A DNA stretch of 23,627 bases from JBBSQE01 sp038258095. Its GTDB lineage: Bacteria > Actinomycetota > Thermoleophilia > Solirubrobacterales > 70-9. Location of the stretch: contig JBBSQE010000017.1 in NCBI GenBank assembly GCA_038258095.1, forward strand, positions 1 to 23,627, in the 5' to 3' direction. The translations under genes were made by a program, and so were the position numbers. Position 1 is the first letter of the stretch. Every line of letters starts with the position of its first letter. This document shows positions 9,380-16,175 of this stretch, one piece after another. Under the pieces are notes generated by a model. The model was not told where the DNA came from. It made no database searches and saw only the letters and a program-made list of their open reading frames with translations.

Positions 9380-10411
9380 ATGCAGGAGTTGCCGACGATC
9401 CAACCGCAGATGCCGGGCACGCTCTCACCGGAGGACGTGACCGCGCTCAGCGCCGAGGTGCGCTCCCTCGCCGCCGAGCGGGACGCGGTCATCCTTGCCC
9501 ACAACTACCAGGTGCCGGAGATCCAGGACGTCGCCGACCACATGGGGGACTCGCTCGGCCTGTCGCGTCTCGCGGCAAGCACCGACGCCTCGCTCATCGT
9601 CTTCTGCGGGGTTCACTTCATGGCCGAGACCGCTTCGATCCTCTCTCCCGATAAGAAGGTCCTGATCCCGGATCTCGATGCCGGGTGCTCGCTCGCCGAC
9701 TCGATCACCGCGGATCAGCTTCGCGATTGGAAGGCCGAGCATCCCGGCGCCGTCGTCGTCATGTATGTGAACACCTCGGCTGAGGTCAAGGCGGAGACGG
9801 ACTACTGCTGCACCTCCTCGAACGCGGTCGGGGTCGTCGAACACATCTGGGCCGAGCATGGGCCCGAGACTGAAATCCTCTTCGGCCCTGACATGTGGCT
9901 CGGTGCGTTCGTCGAGCGCGAGTCTGGCCTCACCGAGGATCCCGAGCGCCGCGGCCGCTTCCACATCTGGGACGGCGAGTGCCACGTCCACGCCGGCATT
10001 CGGCCTGACGACATCGCACGGACCCGGGCCGAGAACCCGGACGCCGAGTTCCTCATCCACCCGGAGTGCGGCTGCTCGACTCAGGCGATGGAGTACGTCG
10101 CCTCAGGGGACATCGACCCGGAGGGCGTCCACATGCTCTCCACCTCGGGGATGCTCGACCACGTCGCGGCGAACCCCGACGGGTCGTTCGTCGTCGCGAC
10201 CGAGAACGGGATGCTCTATCCGCTCCAGCAGGCGGCGCCGCAGGCGAACCTGATCGAGGCGAACCGGATGGCCTTCTGCAAATACATGAAGATGATCACC
10301 CTCCCGAAGCTTCGCGACAGCCTCCGCGACATGAAGTTCGAGGTGAGCGTCCCGCCCGACCTGGCCGAGCGGGCACGCGTTCCGATCGAGCGCATGGTCT
10401 CGATCGGCTGA
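9380..10411 (+). CDS. nadA: Quinolinate synthase NadA
   Basis: NadA is a [4Fe-4S] enzyme that condenses iminoaspartate with dihydroxyacetone phosphate to form quinolinate, the substrate of NadC. The protein is 343 aa. Motifs: DAVILAHNYQVPEIQDVAD at the N-terminus, IVFCGVHFMAETASILSP with the first cluster Cys, a middle segment with TDYCCTSSNAV holding the second, and FLIHPECGCSTQAME holding the third; STSGML and the C-terminal MAFCKYMKMITLPKL also fit the family. ATG 9380 is chosen because a purine-rich GAGGAAAGCGAGGG (9362-9375) precedes it; GTG 9308 is rejected because it abuts the -10-like hexamer and adds unconserved residues. The MauE-like gene follows 10 nt downstream and may be co-transcribed. 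Confidence 0.96.
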   Translation: MQELPTIQPQMPGTLSPEDVTALSAEVRSLAAERDAVILAHNYQVPEIQDVADHMGDSLGLSRLAASTDASLIVFCGVHFMAETASILSPDKKVLIPDLDAGCSLADSITADQLRDWKAEHPGAVVVMYVNTSAEVKAETDYCCTSSNAVGVVEHIWAEHGPETEILFGPDMWLGAFVERESGLTEDPERRGRFHIWDGECHVHAGIRPDDIARTRAENPDAEFLIHPECGCSTQAMEYVASGDIDPEGVHMLSTSGMLDHVAANPDGSFVVATENGMLYPLQQAAPQANLIEANRMAFCKYMKMITLPKLRDSLRDMKFEVSVPPDLAERARVPIERMVSIG

Positions 10412-10421
10412 GCTCCGCGCG

Positions 10422-11321
10422 ATGCCGTCCCTGCTGATCCGTATCGCCCTCGGTGCTGTCCTACTCATCTCGGCGGCGTTGAAGGTCCGTGCGCCGCAGG
10501 CGACCGAGGCCGGCCTGGCCACCTACGGCTTCGCCGAGGGGGCGACCCGCCGGGCAGCATGGGGCTCGCTGATCGCCGTGGAGGTGGTGCTCGCAGCGGG
10601 AGTCATCGCGGGCTCCGACACGGCCGCTTATCTCGCCGCGTCGCTACTCGCCTCCTTCGCCGCTCTCCTCGTCGGCGCGATCATGCGCGGCCAGGCCGGC
10701 GCCCCGTGCGGCTGCTTCGGCGCGGAGTCGGAGGTGGGGTGGGGTGGTGTCGCCCGCAATGTCGCCCTGGCCGCATCCTTCGCCGCCTTGCCCCTGGTGC
10801 CCGGCGACGGGATGACCACGGACAGCTGGCTGGCTCTCGGCCTTGCCGTCACGCTCGTAATCTGCGCTGCGCTCGCGGTCGGCGTGCTCGGACTCGCCCG
10901 CGAGATCGGGGTACTGCGGCTTCGGCTGGGGCCTGAGTCGGCGCTTGAGATCCCGGAGGAGGGCCCCACGGTCGGGACCACGGTGGCTCTCGGCGAGCAG
11001 TTCGGAATGGGCGCTCGTACGGAGCTCCTGCTGGCGGTCTTTCTCTCGGAGGGGTGTCACGTCTGCCGAACCCTCGAGCCGCAGCTCGAGGGCCTGGCGA
11101 GAGAGCCGATCCTTTCCATCGCGACGTTCGACGAAGTTACCGACACCGCCGCCTGGCAGGATCTGAACGTGCCCGGGAGCCCCTACTCAGTCGCCCTCGA
11201 CCTCGACGGGACCGTCCTCGCCAAGGGAAGCTTCAACACGCTCGGGCAGCTCGAGAGCGTGCTGGCGACCGCGGAGCGGCGCCGCGCCCCGTCCGGCGCC
11301 GAGGTGGAGCTGGGTGTCTGA
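10422..11321 (+). CDS. MauE-like membrane domain fused to thioredoxin-like domain
   Basis: A 299-aa fusion. Residues 1-160 form four to five membrane helices of the DoxX/MauE type (RIALGAVLLISAALKV at the start; a cysteine pair in APCGCFG, Cys96 and Cys98). After a linker, residues 180-290 look like a thioredoxin/TlpA/MauD-type domain: ELLLAVFLSEGCHVCRTLEP with a CxxC at 212-215, and a cis-Pro-like VPGSPYSVALD about 40 residues later. In methylamine utilisation operons MauE and MauD are separate proteins needed to form disulfides in the MauA light chain. Here they are joined, directly upstream of a MauA-like gene that the fusion overlaps by 8 nt. Likely role: disulfide formation or isomerisation in that Cys-rich partner (inference from context). 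Confidence 0.8.
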   Translation: MPSLLIRIALGAVLLISAALKVRAPQATEAGLATYGFAEGATRRAAWGSLIAVEVVLAAGVIAGSDTAAYLAASLLASFAALLVGAIMRGQAGAPCGCFGAESEVGWGGVARNVALAASFAALPLVPGDGMTTDSWLALGLAVTLVICAALAVGVLGLAREIGVLRLRLGPESALEIPEEGPTVGTTVALGEQFGMGARTELLLAVFLSEGCHVCRTLEPQLEGLAREPILSIATFDEVTDTAAWQDLNVPGSPYSVALDLDGTVLAKGSFNTLGQLESVLATAERRRAPSGAEVELGV

Positions 11322-11904
11322 GCCACAGGCACCGGAGCCCCGTCGCAGCGCCAGCGAGCGGATCGCCGAAGGCACCTCGCGCCGGGGGTTCCTGTCGAAG
11401 GTCTCGAAGACGCTGATGCTTGCGACCGGTGGCGTGGCGGTCGGCGCGGTCCTCGAATCCGAGCGTGCCGAGGCCTATCACTTCTGCGGGCATACCTACA
11501 CGACCGGGTCCTGCCCGCATCCGACCGGCCTGCCCCGCATCGACGTGCGCGGCCTGCCTCTACGTGCTCGCGACGGGCACCCGATCGACAACCTGGGCCG
11601 ACCTGTGGACAGGGCCGGCCGTCCGGTGGACGAGAGCGGGCACCCGCTCCGGGACACCGATGGTCATGGGCTCCCACCCGCTCCGAGGACGCCGGTATGC
11701 GAGGAGACGGCTCGCCGCTTCGGCTTCCACACCAAGGTTGATGGCTCCTGGTACCGCTGCTGCGGTGGACGCGTCCGCAAGCTGATGGATTGCTGTTCGC
11801 ACAGCCAGACGCGGATCAACGGGGACGCCTCGCTCACCGGCTACTGCTTCGAGGGCCGCAAGGTCTTCTGCGTCATGTACTACGACACGAACGTGCCGTG
11901 CTGA
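11314..11904 (+). CDS. Tat-exported MauA-like Cys-rich protein, atypical TTQ site
   Basis: A 196-aa protein starting at GTG 11314 inside the end of the upstream gene, with GAGGTGGAG ahead of it. A twin-arginine signal (TSRRGFLSK, Arg23-Arg24) is followed by a hydrophobic stretch; the mature part has ten cysteines (58, 67, 129, 149, 150, 160, 161, 178, 186, 196). It resembles the methylamine dehydrogenase light chain MauA, whose six disulfides and two Trp form the tryptophan tryptophylquinone cofactor. GSWYRCC places Trp146 at the first quinone Trp, but TGYCFEG has Tyr177 where the second (IIWCFG in Paracoccus) would be; Trp146 is the only Trp. Residues 73-117 form six tandem xP...G units. No MauB heavy chain or MauG is nearby, so a classical TTQ enzyme is unlikely. 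The family link is from memory and not computed. Confidence 0.75.
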   Translation: MSEPQAPEPRRSASERIAEGTSRRGFLSKVSKTLMLATGGVAVGAVLESERAEAYHFCGHTYTTGSCPHPTGLPRIDVRGLPLRARDGHPIDNLGRPVDRAGRPVDESGHPLRDTDGHGLPPAPRTPVCEETARRFGFHTKVDGSWYRCCGGRVRKLMDCCSHSQTRINGDASLTGYCFEGRKVFCVMYYDTNVPC

Positions 11905-11926
11905 ACCGCCGCACCAAACGCTCGGC

Positions 11927-13261
11927 ATGAGCGGTCTCGAGATCGTCCTCGGCATCGCCGCGCTGTTGATCGGTCTTACCGGTGCCTGGTCACCCTGCGG
12001 ATTCTCGATGGTCGAGACCATCGGTCCCTCCGGGCACAGCGGCGGCCGCCCCACGACCGCGGCGGCCCTCACGACCTTCATCCCCGGCGCCCTGCTCGGC
12101 GGCGTGGCGACGTTCGGCGCTCTGGCCTGGCTCGGCGAGCTCGTCCACGGGGCGGGCGGTCGCCTCGCCTACGGCGCCGCAGCCGCGATCGCTGTGGCGG
12201 CGGCGATAGCGGAGGCTCGCGGCGTCCCGATCGTCCCGCAGATCCGCCGCCAGCTTCCCGAGCACTGGCGGCACATCATGTCGATGCCGCTGGCCGCCGG
12301 CCTCTACGGCGTCCTGCTCGGTCTCGGTTTCACCACCTTCGTGCTCTCGTTCGGCGTGTGGGCGCTGGCGGGCATCAGCTTTGCCGTGGGCGACCCCACC
12401 GCGGGGATCGTGATCGGCATCGCGTTCGGGGCCGGCCGGGCGATCCCGGTTCTGGCGCTGGCGCCGATCTGCGAGCGACCCGCAGGGATCCGCGCCACCG
12501 AGGCGATGACGCAACGCCCCGGCCTCTACCTCGGGGCCCGCAGGGGTGACGCCGCGGCACTTATGGCCACAGCGGTCGCGCTGACGGTCGCGCCCGCAGG
12601 AGCGGCCACGAACGTGATCAGGGACGCGGCAGACCCGACCTCGGCCGGGACGGATCTTGCATTCGAGAAGGCGAACGGGTCGAGCGTTCTGCAACGGGCG
12701 AGCGGGCGCCGGGTCGACCTGCCCGGAACCGACCCGGCCCTCGGCGGGCCCTATGTGGCGGTCCGGGAGGGGGCGACGATCGTGCTCCTGAACCGGCGAA
12801 CGCTCCAGGAGCTCAAGCGGGTGACCGCGCCGCGCGCGGATGCGCTCGCGGTATCCGCGAAGTGGCTGGCCTACCGTACCCACGGACCTCGGGGCGACTC
12901 CCTGTACGTTCGGCGGCTCTCGATCCAACCCGAGGAGCCTCCGCCGCCTGTTCCCCCTGAGCCGGCGACGGGCGGAGTGACCTCCGCGGCCCAGGCGCCC
13001 ATCGCTTCAGCCGCCCAGGCGCCCAGCGGGCGAATCGTCGTCGGAAGGGACCGCGCGGTTTCGCAAGCCGCCTCGCCGGGCGGGCTCGGGCGACCGTCGC
13101 TTGACCGTGGCACGCTTGTCTTCTCGCGCGCGACCCGCTCGGGAAGCAGCATGCTCGAGCGCAACCTCGCGAACGGAAGATCGCGCCACCTCCTCTTCAC
13201 CCGCCGGTGGCTCCTCTCGGCACCCTCGGCCATTGGGGGCGCAGGTTCAGCTACCTGCTGA
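11927..13261 (+). CDS. CcdA-like membrane domain plus repeat domain, frameshifted
   Basis: The 444-aa frame begins with a CcdA/DsbD-like membrane domain of about six helices (residues 5-180). The first helix has GLTGAWSPCGFSM with Cys24, matching the 'SPC' of CcdA, but the partner Cys in the second half is absent (GLGFTTFVLSFG). CcdA passes electrons from the cytoplasm to exported thioredoxins, so the lone Cys is odd. From about residue 208 a hydrophobic stretch (ALMATAVALTVAPAGAA) leads to strand-rich, propeller-like repeats (GTDLAFEKANG, GGPYVAVREGATIVLLNRRTL, WLAYRTHG). A Pro-rich linker and a near-duplicate AAQAPIAS/AAQAPSG follow. The frame ends early at 13261; homologous-looking sequence continues in another frame to 13536. 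It starts 22 nt after the MauA-like gene and probably shares its transcript. Confidence 0.65.
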   Translation: MSGLEIVLGIAALLIGLTGAWSPCGFSMVETIGPSGHSGGRPTTAAALTTFIPGALLGGVATFGALAWLGELVHGAGGRLAYGAAAAIAVAAAIAEARGVPIVPQIRRQLPEHWRHIMSMPLAAGLYGVLLGLGFTTFVLSFGVWALAGISFAVGDPTAGIVIGIAFGAGRAIPVLALAPICERPAGIRATEAMTQRPGLYLGARRGDAAALMATAVALTVAPAGAATNVIRDAADPTSAGTDLAFEKANGSSVLQRASGRRVDLPGTDPALGGPYVAVREGATIVLLNRRTLQELKRVTAPRADALAVSAKWLAYRTHGPRGDSLYVRRLSIQPEEPPPPVPPEPATGGVTSAAQAPIASAAQAPSGRIVVGRDRAVSQAASPGGLGRPSLDRGTLVFSRATRSGSSMLERNLANGRSRHLLFTRRWLLSAPSAIGGAGSATC

Positions 13262-13536
13262 CGACCAACGAGCGCCAGCAAGTGCGGATCAGGAAGCTCC
13301 GCGCCCGCGGGCGCGGCAGGCTCGTGTACTCGGTCGCCGCCACCTCCCGCCGCGACCGCGACCAGGGGGCCGGCCCCAATCATCACCGTCTGCCGACGAG
13401 GGTCCTGCCGCCCGACCGCCGCCGCTCCAACAGCACGATTGCGGGCACCACGCTGACGCGAAACTCGATCTATCTCACCCTGCTCGTGCAGCGCCAGGGC
13501 CATGTCGCGGCTCGCATCGCCCGCGTGCTGCGCTGA
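13235..13536 (+). pseudogene. C-terminal continuation of the 11927 gene in shifted frame
   Basis: In the frame of 13207, WGRRFSYLLTTNERQQVRIRKL onward continues the propeller-like pattern of the upstream gene and ends with NSIYLTLLVQRQGHVAARIARVLR before TGA at 13534-13536. Adding one base near 13233-13234 (after ...SAPSAI) would restore a single frame of about 535 codons. A 1-bp deletion, or a sequencing error, is the simplest explanation. No slippery heptamer is visible, so programmed frameshifting is less likely. Confidence 0.6.
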
Positions 13537-13557
13537 CCGCAGCCTGCGGCGGGGCGG

Positions 13558-13569
13558 GCCCCGCGGGGC
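13558..13569. terminator. GC-rich palindrome between convergent genes
   Basis: GCCCCGCGGGGC is a perfect 12-nt palindrome between the stops at 13536 (+) and 13582 (-). It lies in a G/C-only patch and could help end both transcripts, but there is no loop sequence or T-run, so support is weak. Confidence 0.3.
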
Positions 13570-13581
13570 GGCTGATTCCGC

Positions 13582-14310
13582 TCAACCCTTCGGCGGTGCC
13601 AGGGCCGACAGGGGCACGTCGCCCACTCCGATGGCCCGGTAGAAGGTGCTGCTGGGTTGCACGATCAGCCAGCGCCCGCCGGAGTGGCGCAGGTAGATCA
13701 CGTCGTCCTCGATCGAAGGCTCCCGGGATCCGGCGAAGCGGTGGACGACGGTGCCCGTGAAGCGCCCGTCGCCGCCCCTGACCAGGACGACCGAGTCGGA
13801 ATCGACGAGGCGGGTGCTGCGCCAGCGCGGCTGACCGCCGGGCTCGGCGAAGCCGATGGAACCGGTGATGGAGGCCGCGCAGCCGCCCTTTCGCATCGGG
13901 AGCCTGATCCGCCGCAGCGCCCCGGGGGCGAGCAGCGCACAGACGGTCTTGCCGTCATGGGCATCGAGCGCCCTGATGAAGGCGTGGACGGTCTCCTCGA
14001 TCCCCTGTTTGTCGGCCGTGCCCGCTGGCCGTGTGCCCGGCTCCGGGCGTGGCGGCGGGAACGCCCCCGGGGGTTCCTTGTGACCCGGGCCCTCGGCTCC
14101 CTGGTCGCCGTGGGCAGGGTCGCGCGGGCCGCCGGGCCGGGTCTCGATCGCGTCGTCGGGCGCGGGCGGCCGTGGTGCGTCGGACTGCGCGGACTGGGGT
14201 GCGCTCGGGGTCGAAGTTGGGGAGGCCGTGCCTCCGCCGGCCCCACATCCGGTCGCCAACGCGGCGGCGAGCAGGGGACCGCCAAGAACGGCTGCGAGCG
14301 ATCTGCGCAT
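13582..14310 (-). CDS. Lipoprotein with C-terminal NTF2-like domain
   Basis: A 242-aa protein from the ATG at 14310. The N-terminus is a lipoprotein signal: Arg-rich start, hydrophobic core, and lipobox LATGC, predicting attachment of the mature Cys to the outer face of the membrane. A Pro/Ser/Gly-rich linker of about 85 residues follows. The C-terminal 130 residues (IEETVHAFIRALDAHDGKTV, CALLAPGALRRI, then paired strands and GGRWLIVQPSSTFYRAIG) have the helix-then-sheet pattern of NTF2-like ligand-binding domains. Two cysteines in that domain could form a disulfide. The ligand and role are unknown. The longer open frame reaching 14442 is rejected because it buries the signal peptide and passes the -10 hexamer. 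It is convergent with the MauA-like cluster. Confidence 0.8.
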   Translation of the reverse strand: MRRSLAAVLGGPLLAAALATGCGAGGGTASPTSTPSAPQSAQSDAPRPPAPDDAIETRPGGPRDPAHGDQGAEGPGHKEPPGAFPPPRPEPGTRPAGTADKQGIEETVHAFIRALDAHDGKTVCALLAPGALRRIRLPMRKGGCAASITGSIGFAEPGGQPRWRSTRLVDSDSVVLVRGGDGRFTGTVVHRFAGSREPSIEDDVIYLRHSGGRWLIVQPSSTFYRAIGVGDVPLSALAPPKG

Positions 14311-14316
14311 ACGCGG

Positions 14317-14322
14317 AATGTA
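14317..14322 (-). promoter_or_regulatory. -10 hexamer for leaderless lipoprotein mRNA
   Basis: On the minus strand, TACATT is followed by 6 nt and then the ATG at 14310. It fits TANNNT, there is no ribosome site, and the spacing equals that of secA and prfB. Confidence 0.55.
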
Positions 14323-14663
14323 TCTCTCGGCTCCCGGGTCCCCACCCAGTAATGGCACCACCCGACCCCGCGCGGCCTGTTCGCGGTAAGCGAGCGCATC
14401 CGGCAGGCACCCGGCTCGGTCCTCGGTCCCTGGGCACTCCACACCTCACGGCTCACTCGCGTGTCCTTCTCAACTACGGTGGCGGCCCGGGCCGGGTCGC
14501 CATTCACGGCCGTTTTGGACCGCTCCTCGCCGACCCGCTCGGGTCGGCCGCCTCCCACGGCTGAATCCGCGTGGCGAACAGCCGCATCCGCGCTCGCCCG
14601 GATCGCCAGCGAGGGGCAGCGCTCCGGCCCCGTCTCCCGGACGAGGAGCAGATTAGGCAGGCG
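14323..14663. other. Intergenic stretch between lipoprotein gene and IS element
   Basis: About 340 bp with no convincing gene on either strand; the open frames crossing it have no recognisable product or consistent start signal. It contains a perfect 9-bp inverted repeat GCCGACCCG / CGGGTCGGC (14529-14537 and 14540-14548, 2-nt gap). I found no tRNA- or rRNA-like element. Confidence 0.5.
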
Positions 14664-14666
14664 GTT
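14664..14666 (+). repeat. Target-site duplication, left copy (GTT)
   Basis: GTT directly abuts the left inverted repeat and matches GTT at 16023-16025. A 3-bp match has a 1 in 64 chance of arising at random; short duplications are usual for IS30-family insertions. Confidence 0.6.
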
Positions 14667-14692
14667 TCAAACCGTCGCCGCACCATCCGCGA
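14667..14692 (+). repeat. IS30 left terminal inverted repeat
   Basis: TCAAACCGTCGCCGCACCAT begins the 26-nt left end. Compared with the right end read inward, mismatches are at repeat positions 5, 11, 12, 20, 23 and 24 only. Confidence 0.75.
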
Positions 14693-14694
14693 GA

Positions 14695-14714
14695 GTCAGC
14701 CCGCCAGGGCTGAC
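14695..14714 (+). other. Hairpin inside the IS, before the transposase
   Basis: GTCAGCCC (14695-14702), loop GCCA, GGGCTGAC (14707-14714): a perfect 8-bp stem just after the left end and 22 nt before the transposase ATG. In insertion sequences such hairpins often limit transposase expression from outside transcripts; that role here is inferred. Confidence 0.5.
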
Positions 14715-14736
14715 TAGCAAAGGAAGGTGCGTAGCG

Positions 14737-15935
14737 ATGACGAAAAGATGGAGGAAGTCTGGACCGATCGGTCTCAGCGCCCGGACGAAGGAGATGGTCT
14801 GGCGGGCGAGAGCCGAGGGGCTGAGCGACCGCGAGCTGGCGAGGCGGTTGGGCCTCGCGCGCAAGACGGTGCTGGAGGTGATCGCAGACAGAGGTGGGAT
14901 CGCTCCGCAGCGCCCGCTGAGCGAGCAGCCTGGTGTCTGACCCTTGCCGAGCGCGAGGAGATCTTCGCCGGAATGGCTCAAGGGGAGTCGTTTCGCTCGA
15001 TCGGGCGCAGGATCGGCCGCTCCCACACCACCGTCTCCCGCGAGGTCGCCCGCTCGTGCACCCGGCGCGAGCGCTATCGACCCCACCGGGCCGAGGAGGA
15101 GGCTTGGCGGCGGGCACGGCGCCCGCAGCAAACGAAGCTCGAACGTTGCCCCGAGCTCGCCGGCGTCGTCTGGGGCAGGTTGCGCCAAAACCACTCCCCC
15201 GAGCAGATCTCGGGCTGGCTTGCGCTCTCCTACCCCGACAATGAGGACATGCAGGTCTCCCACGAGGCGATCTACCGGGCCCTCTACCTACAGGCACGGG
15301 GGCAGCTGAAGCGCGAGCTGACCTCGCACCTGCGCACGAGGCGGATGAAGCGCCGGCCCCGCAGCCACAGCCGCCATGGCGAAGGCAGGGGCAAGATCCC
15401 CGACATGGTGATGATCTCCGAGCGCCCAGCGGAGGTCGAGGACAGAGCTGTTCCCGGCCACTGGGAGGGCGATCTCCTGCTCGGCACCAAGACCACTGGG
15501 ATCGCCACCCTGGTCGAGCGCCAGACCCGCTACTGCCAGCTCGTCGCCCTACCGGAGGGGATGCGAGCCGAGCAGGTCAGGCAGGCGCTCGTGAAGAGCG
15601 TCCTCACCCTGCCCGAGCAACTGCGGGGCTCGCTGACCTGGGATCAGGGCACGGAGATGTCCCAGCACCGGCAGTTCTCGGTCCAGAGCGGAATCGAGGT
15701 CTACTTCTGCGACCCCCGCAGCCCCTGGCAGCGGGGGTCCAACGAGAACACCAACGGCCTGCTTCGGCAGTACTTCCCGAAGGGCCGCAGCCTGCGGGGC
15801 GTCAGCCAGGAGCAACTCGACGAGGTCGCCGCGGAGCTGAACGGAAGGCCCCGCAAGACGCTCGGGTTCAGGAATCCTGCTGAGAAGTTGGCCGAGCTGA
15901 TCGACGGGCCGGACACCACGGCCCCCGGCCGCTGA
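14737..15935 (+). CDS. IS30-family transposase, split by a -1 frame change
   Basis: Two overlapping frames make one protein of about 399 aa. The first (14737-14940, ribosome site AGGAAGG at 14720-14726) gives an N-terminal helix-turn-helix domain (LSDRELARRLGLARKTVLEVI) and stops after EQPGV. The second, in the -1 frame and open from 14727 to 15935, carries LTLAEREEIFAGM, a second helix-turn-helix (SFRSIGRRIGRSHTTVSREV) and the catalytic core: Asp in GHWEGDLLLG, Asp in LTWDQGTEM, and Glu in RGSNENTNGLL exactly 33 residues later (DD33E). Homologues I recall read through both domains in one frame, so the change near 14926-14938 is either a mutation or recoding; no classical slippery heptamer is seen. 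Confidence 0.8.
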
Positions 15936-15974
15936 CTCGCTTCGGCCTACGGCCTTCGCTCGTCAGCGGCCGGG
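15924..15974 (+). terminator. Hairpin overlapping the transposase stop
   Basis: CCCGGCCGCTGAC (15924-15936) is perfectly complementary to GTCAGCGGCCGGG (15962-15974), with an inner GGCC/TAC/GGCC hairpin (15944-15954). The outer left arm contains the transposase stop codon. It is a likely terminator inside the element. Confidence 0.6.
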
Positions 15975-15996
15975 CTACGTGAAACGATGCAAGGCG

Positions 15997-16022
15997 TCAG
16001 GGGTGGTGCGATGACGGGTTGA
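15997..16022 (-). repeat. IS30 right terminal inverted repeat
   Basis: Read inward on the minus strand this end begins TCAACCCGTCATCGCACCAC and pairs with the left end at 20 of 26 positions. Confidence 0.75.
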
Positions 16023-16025
16023 GTT
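16023..16025 (+). repeat. Target-site duplication, right copy (GTT)
   Basis: GTT immediately follows the right inverted repeat and equals the left flank at 14664-14666. Confidence 0.6.
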
Positions 16026-16047
16026 CGGGCACCGGGGCGGTGCCCGA
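16025..16047. other. Perfect hairpin at the IS right flank
   Basis: TCGGGCACC (16025-16033), loop GGGGC, GGTGCCCGA (16039-16047), with TCTGTCCTT after it. It lies 2 bp outside the element. It could be an old terminator and may have been the target, since some IS30-family elements favour palindromic sites. Confidence 0.6.
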
Positions 16048-16099
16048 TCTGTCCTTCGCCCCGGCCGATTCGCCCTCTACCAACTTTTAGAAGCGTCTG

Positions 16100-16130
16100 C
16101 TGACATAGCGCTAATACTTTGCTAACACTT
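16100..16130 (+). promoter_or_regulatory. ftsE operon promoter with tandem 10-bp repeats
   Basis: CTGACA (16100-16105) and TAACAC (16123-16128) are spaced by 17 nt and give a plausible -35/-10 pair. GCTAATACTT (16110-16119) and GCTAACACTT (16121-16130) are near-identical direct repeats with an 11-bp period, one helical turn. The patch is far more A/T-rich than its surroundings. Unlike the leaderless genes, ftsE has a ribosome site (GGAGGAG, 16164-16170). Confidence 0.5.
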
Positions 16131-16175
16131 ACGCCGCACGCAAAGTTGCGATGCCCCGAGCCCGGAGGAGTCACT

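Larger units (their letters stand above)
14667..16022 (+). mobile_element. IS30-family insertion sequence, 1356 bp
   Basis: Bounded by 26-bp imperfect terminal inverted repeats (20 of 26 bases match) starting TCAAACCGTC on the left and TCAACCCGTC on the inward-read right end, and flanked by GTT duplications. The element encodes a DDE transposase of the IS30 type, which nearly fills it. A perfect 8-bp hairpin precedes the transposase start and a 13-bp hairpin overlaps its stop. The ends look intact, but the transposase needs a -1 shift, so autonomous activity is uncertain. It sits 153 bp upstream of ftsE. Confidence 0.85.

Noticed and set aside
13657..14564. Several overlapping frames opposite or upstream of the lipoprotein gene
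   Set aside because: None has a recognisable product; the minus frame from 14310 carries a proper lipoprotein signal and a promoter at leaderless spacing.
14661..14680. GGTTTCAAACC resembling a tRNA T-arm
   Set aside because: It falls at the IS left end, and no acceptor, D or anticodon arm can be built around it.
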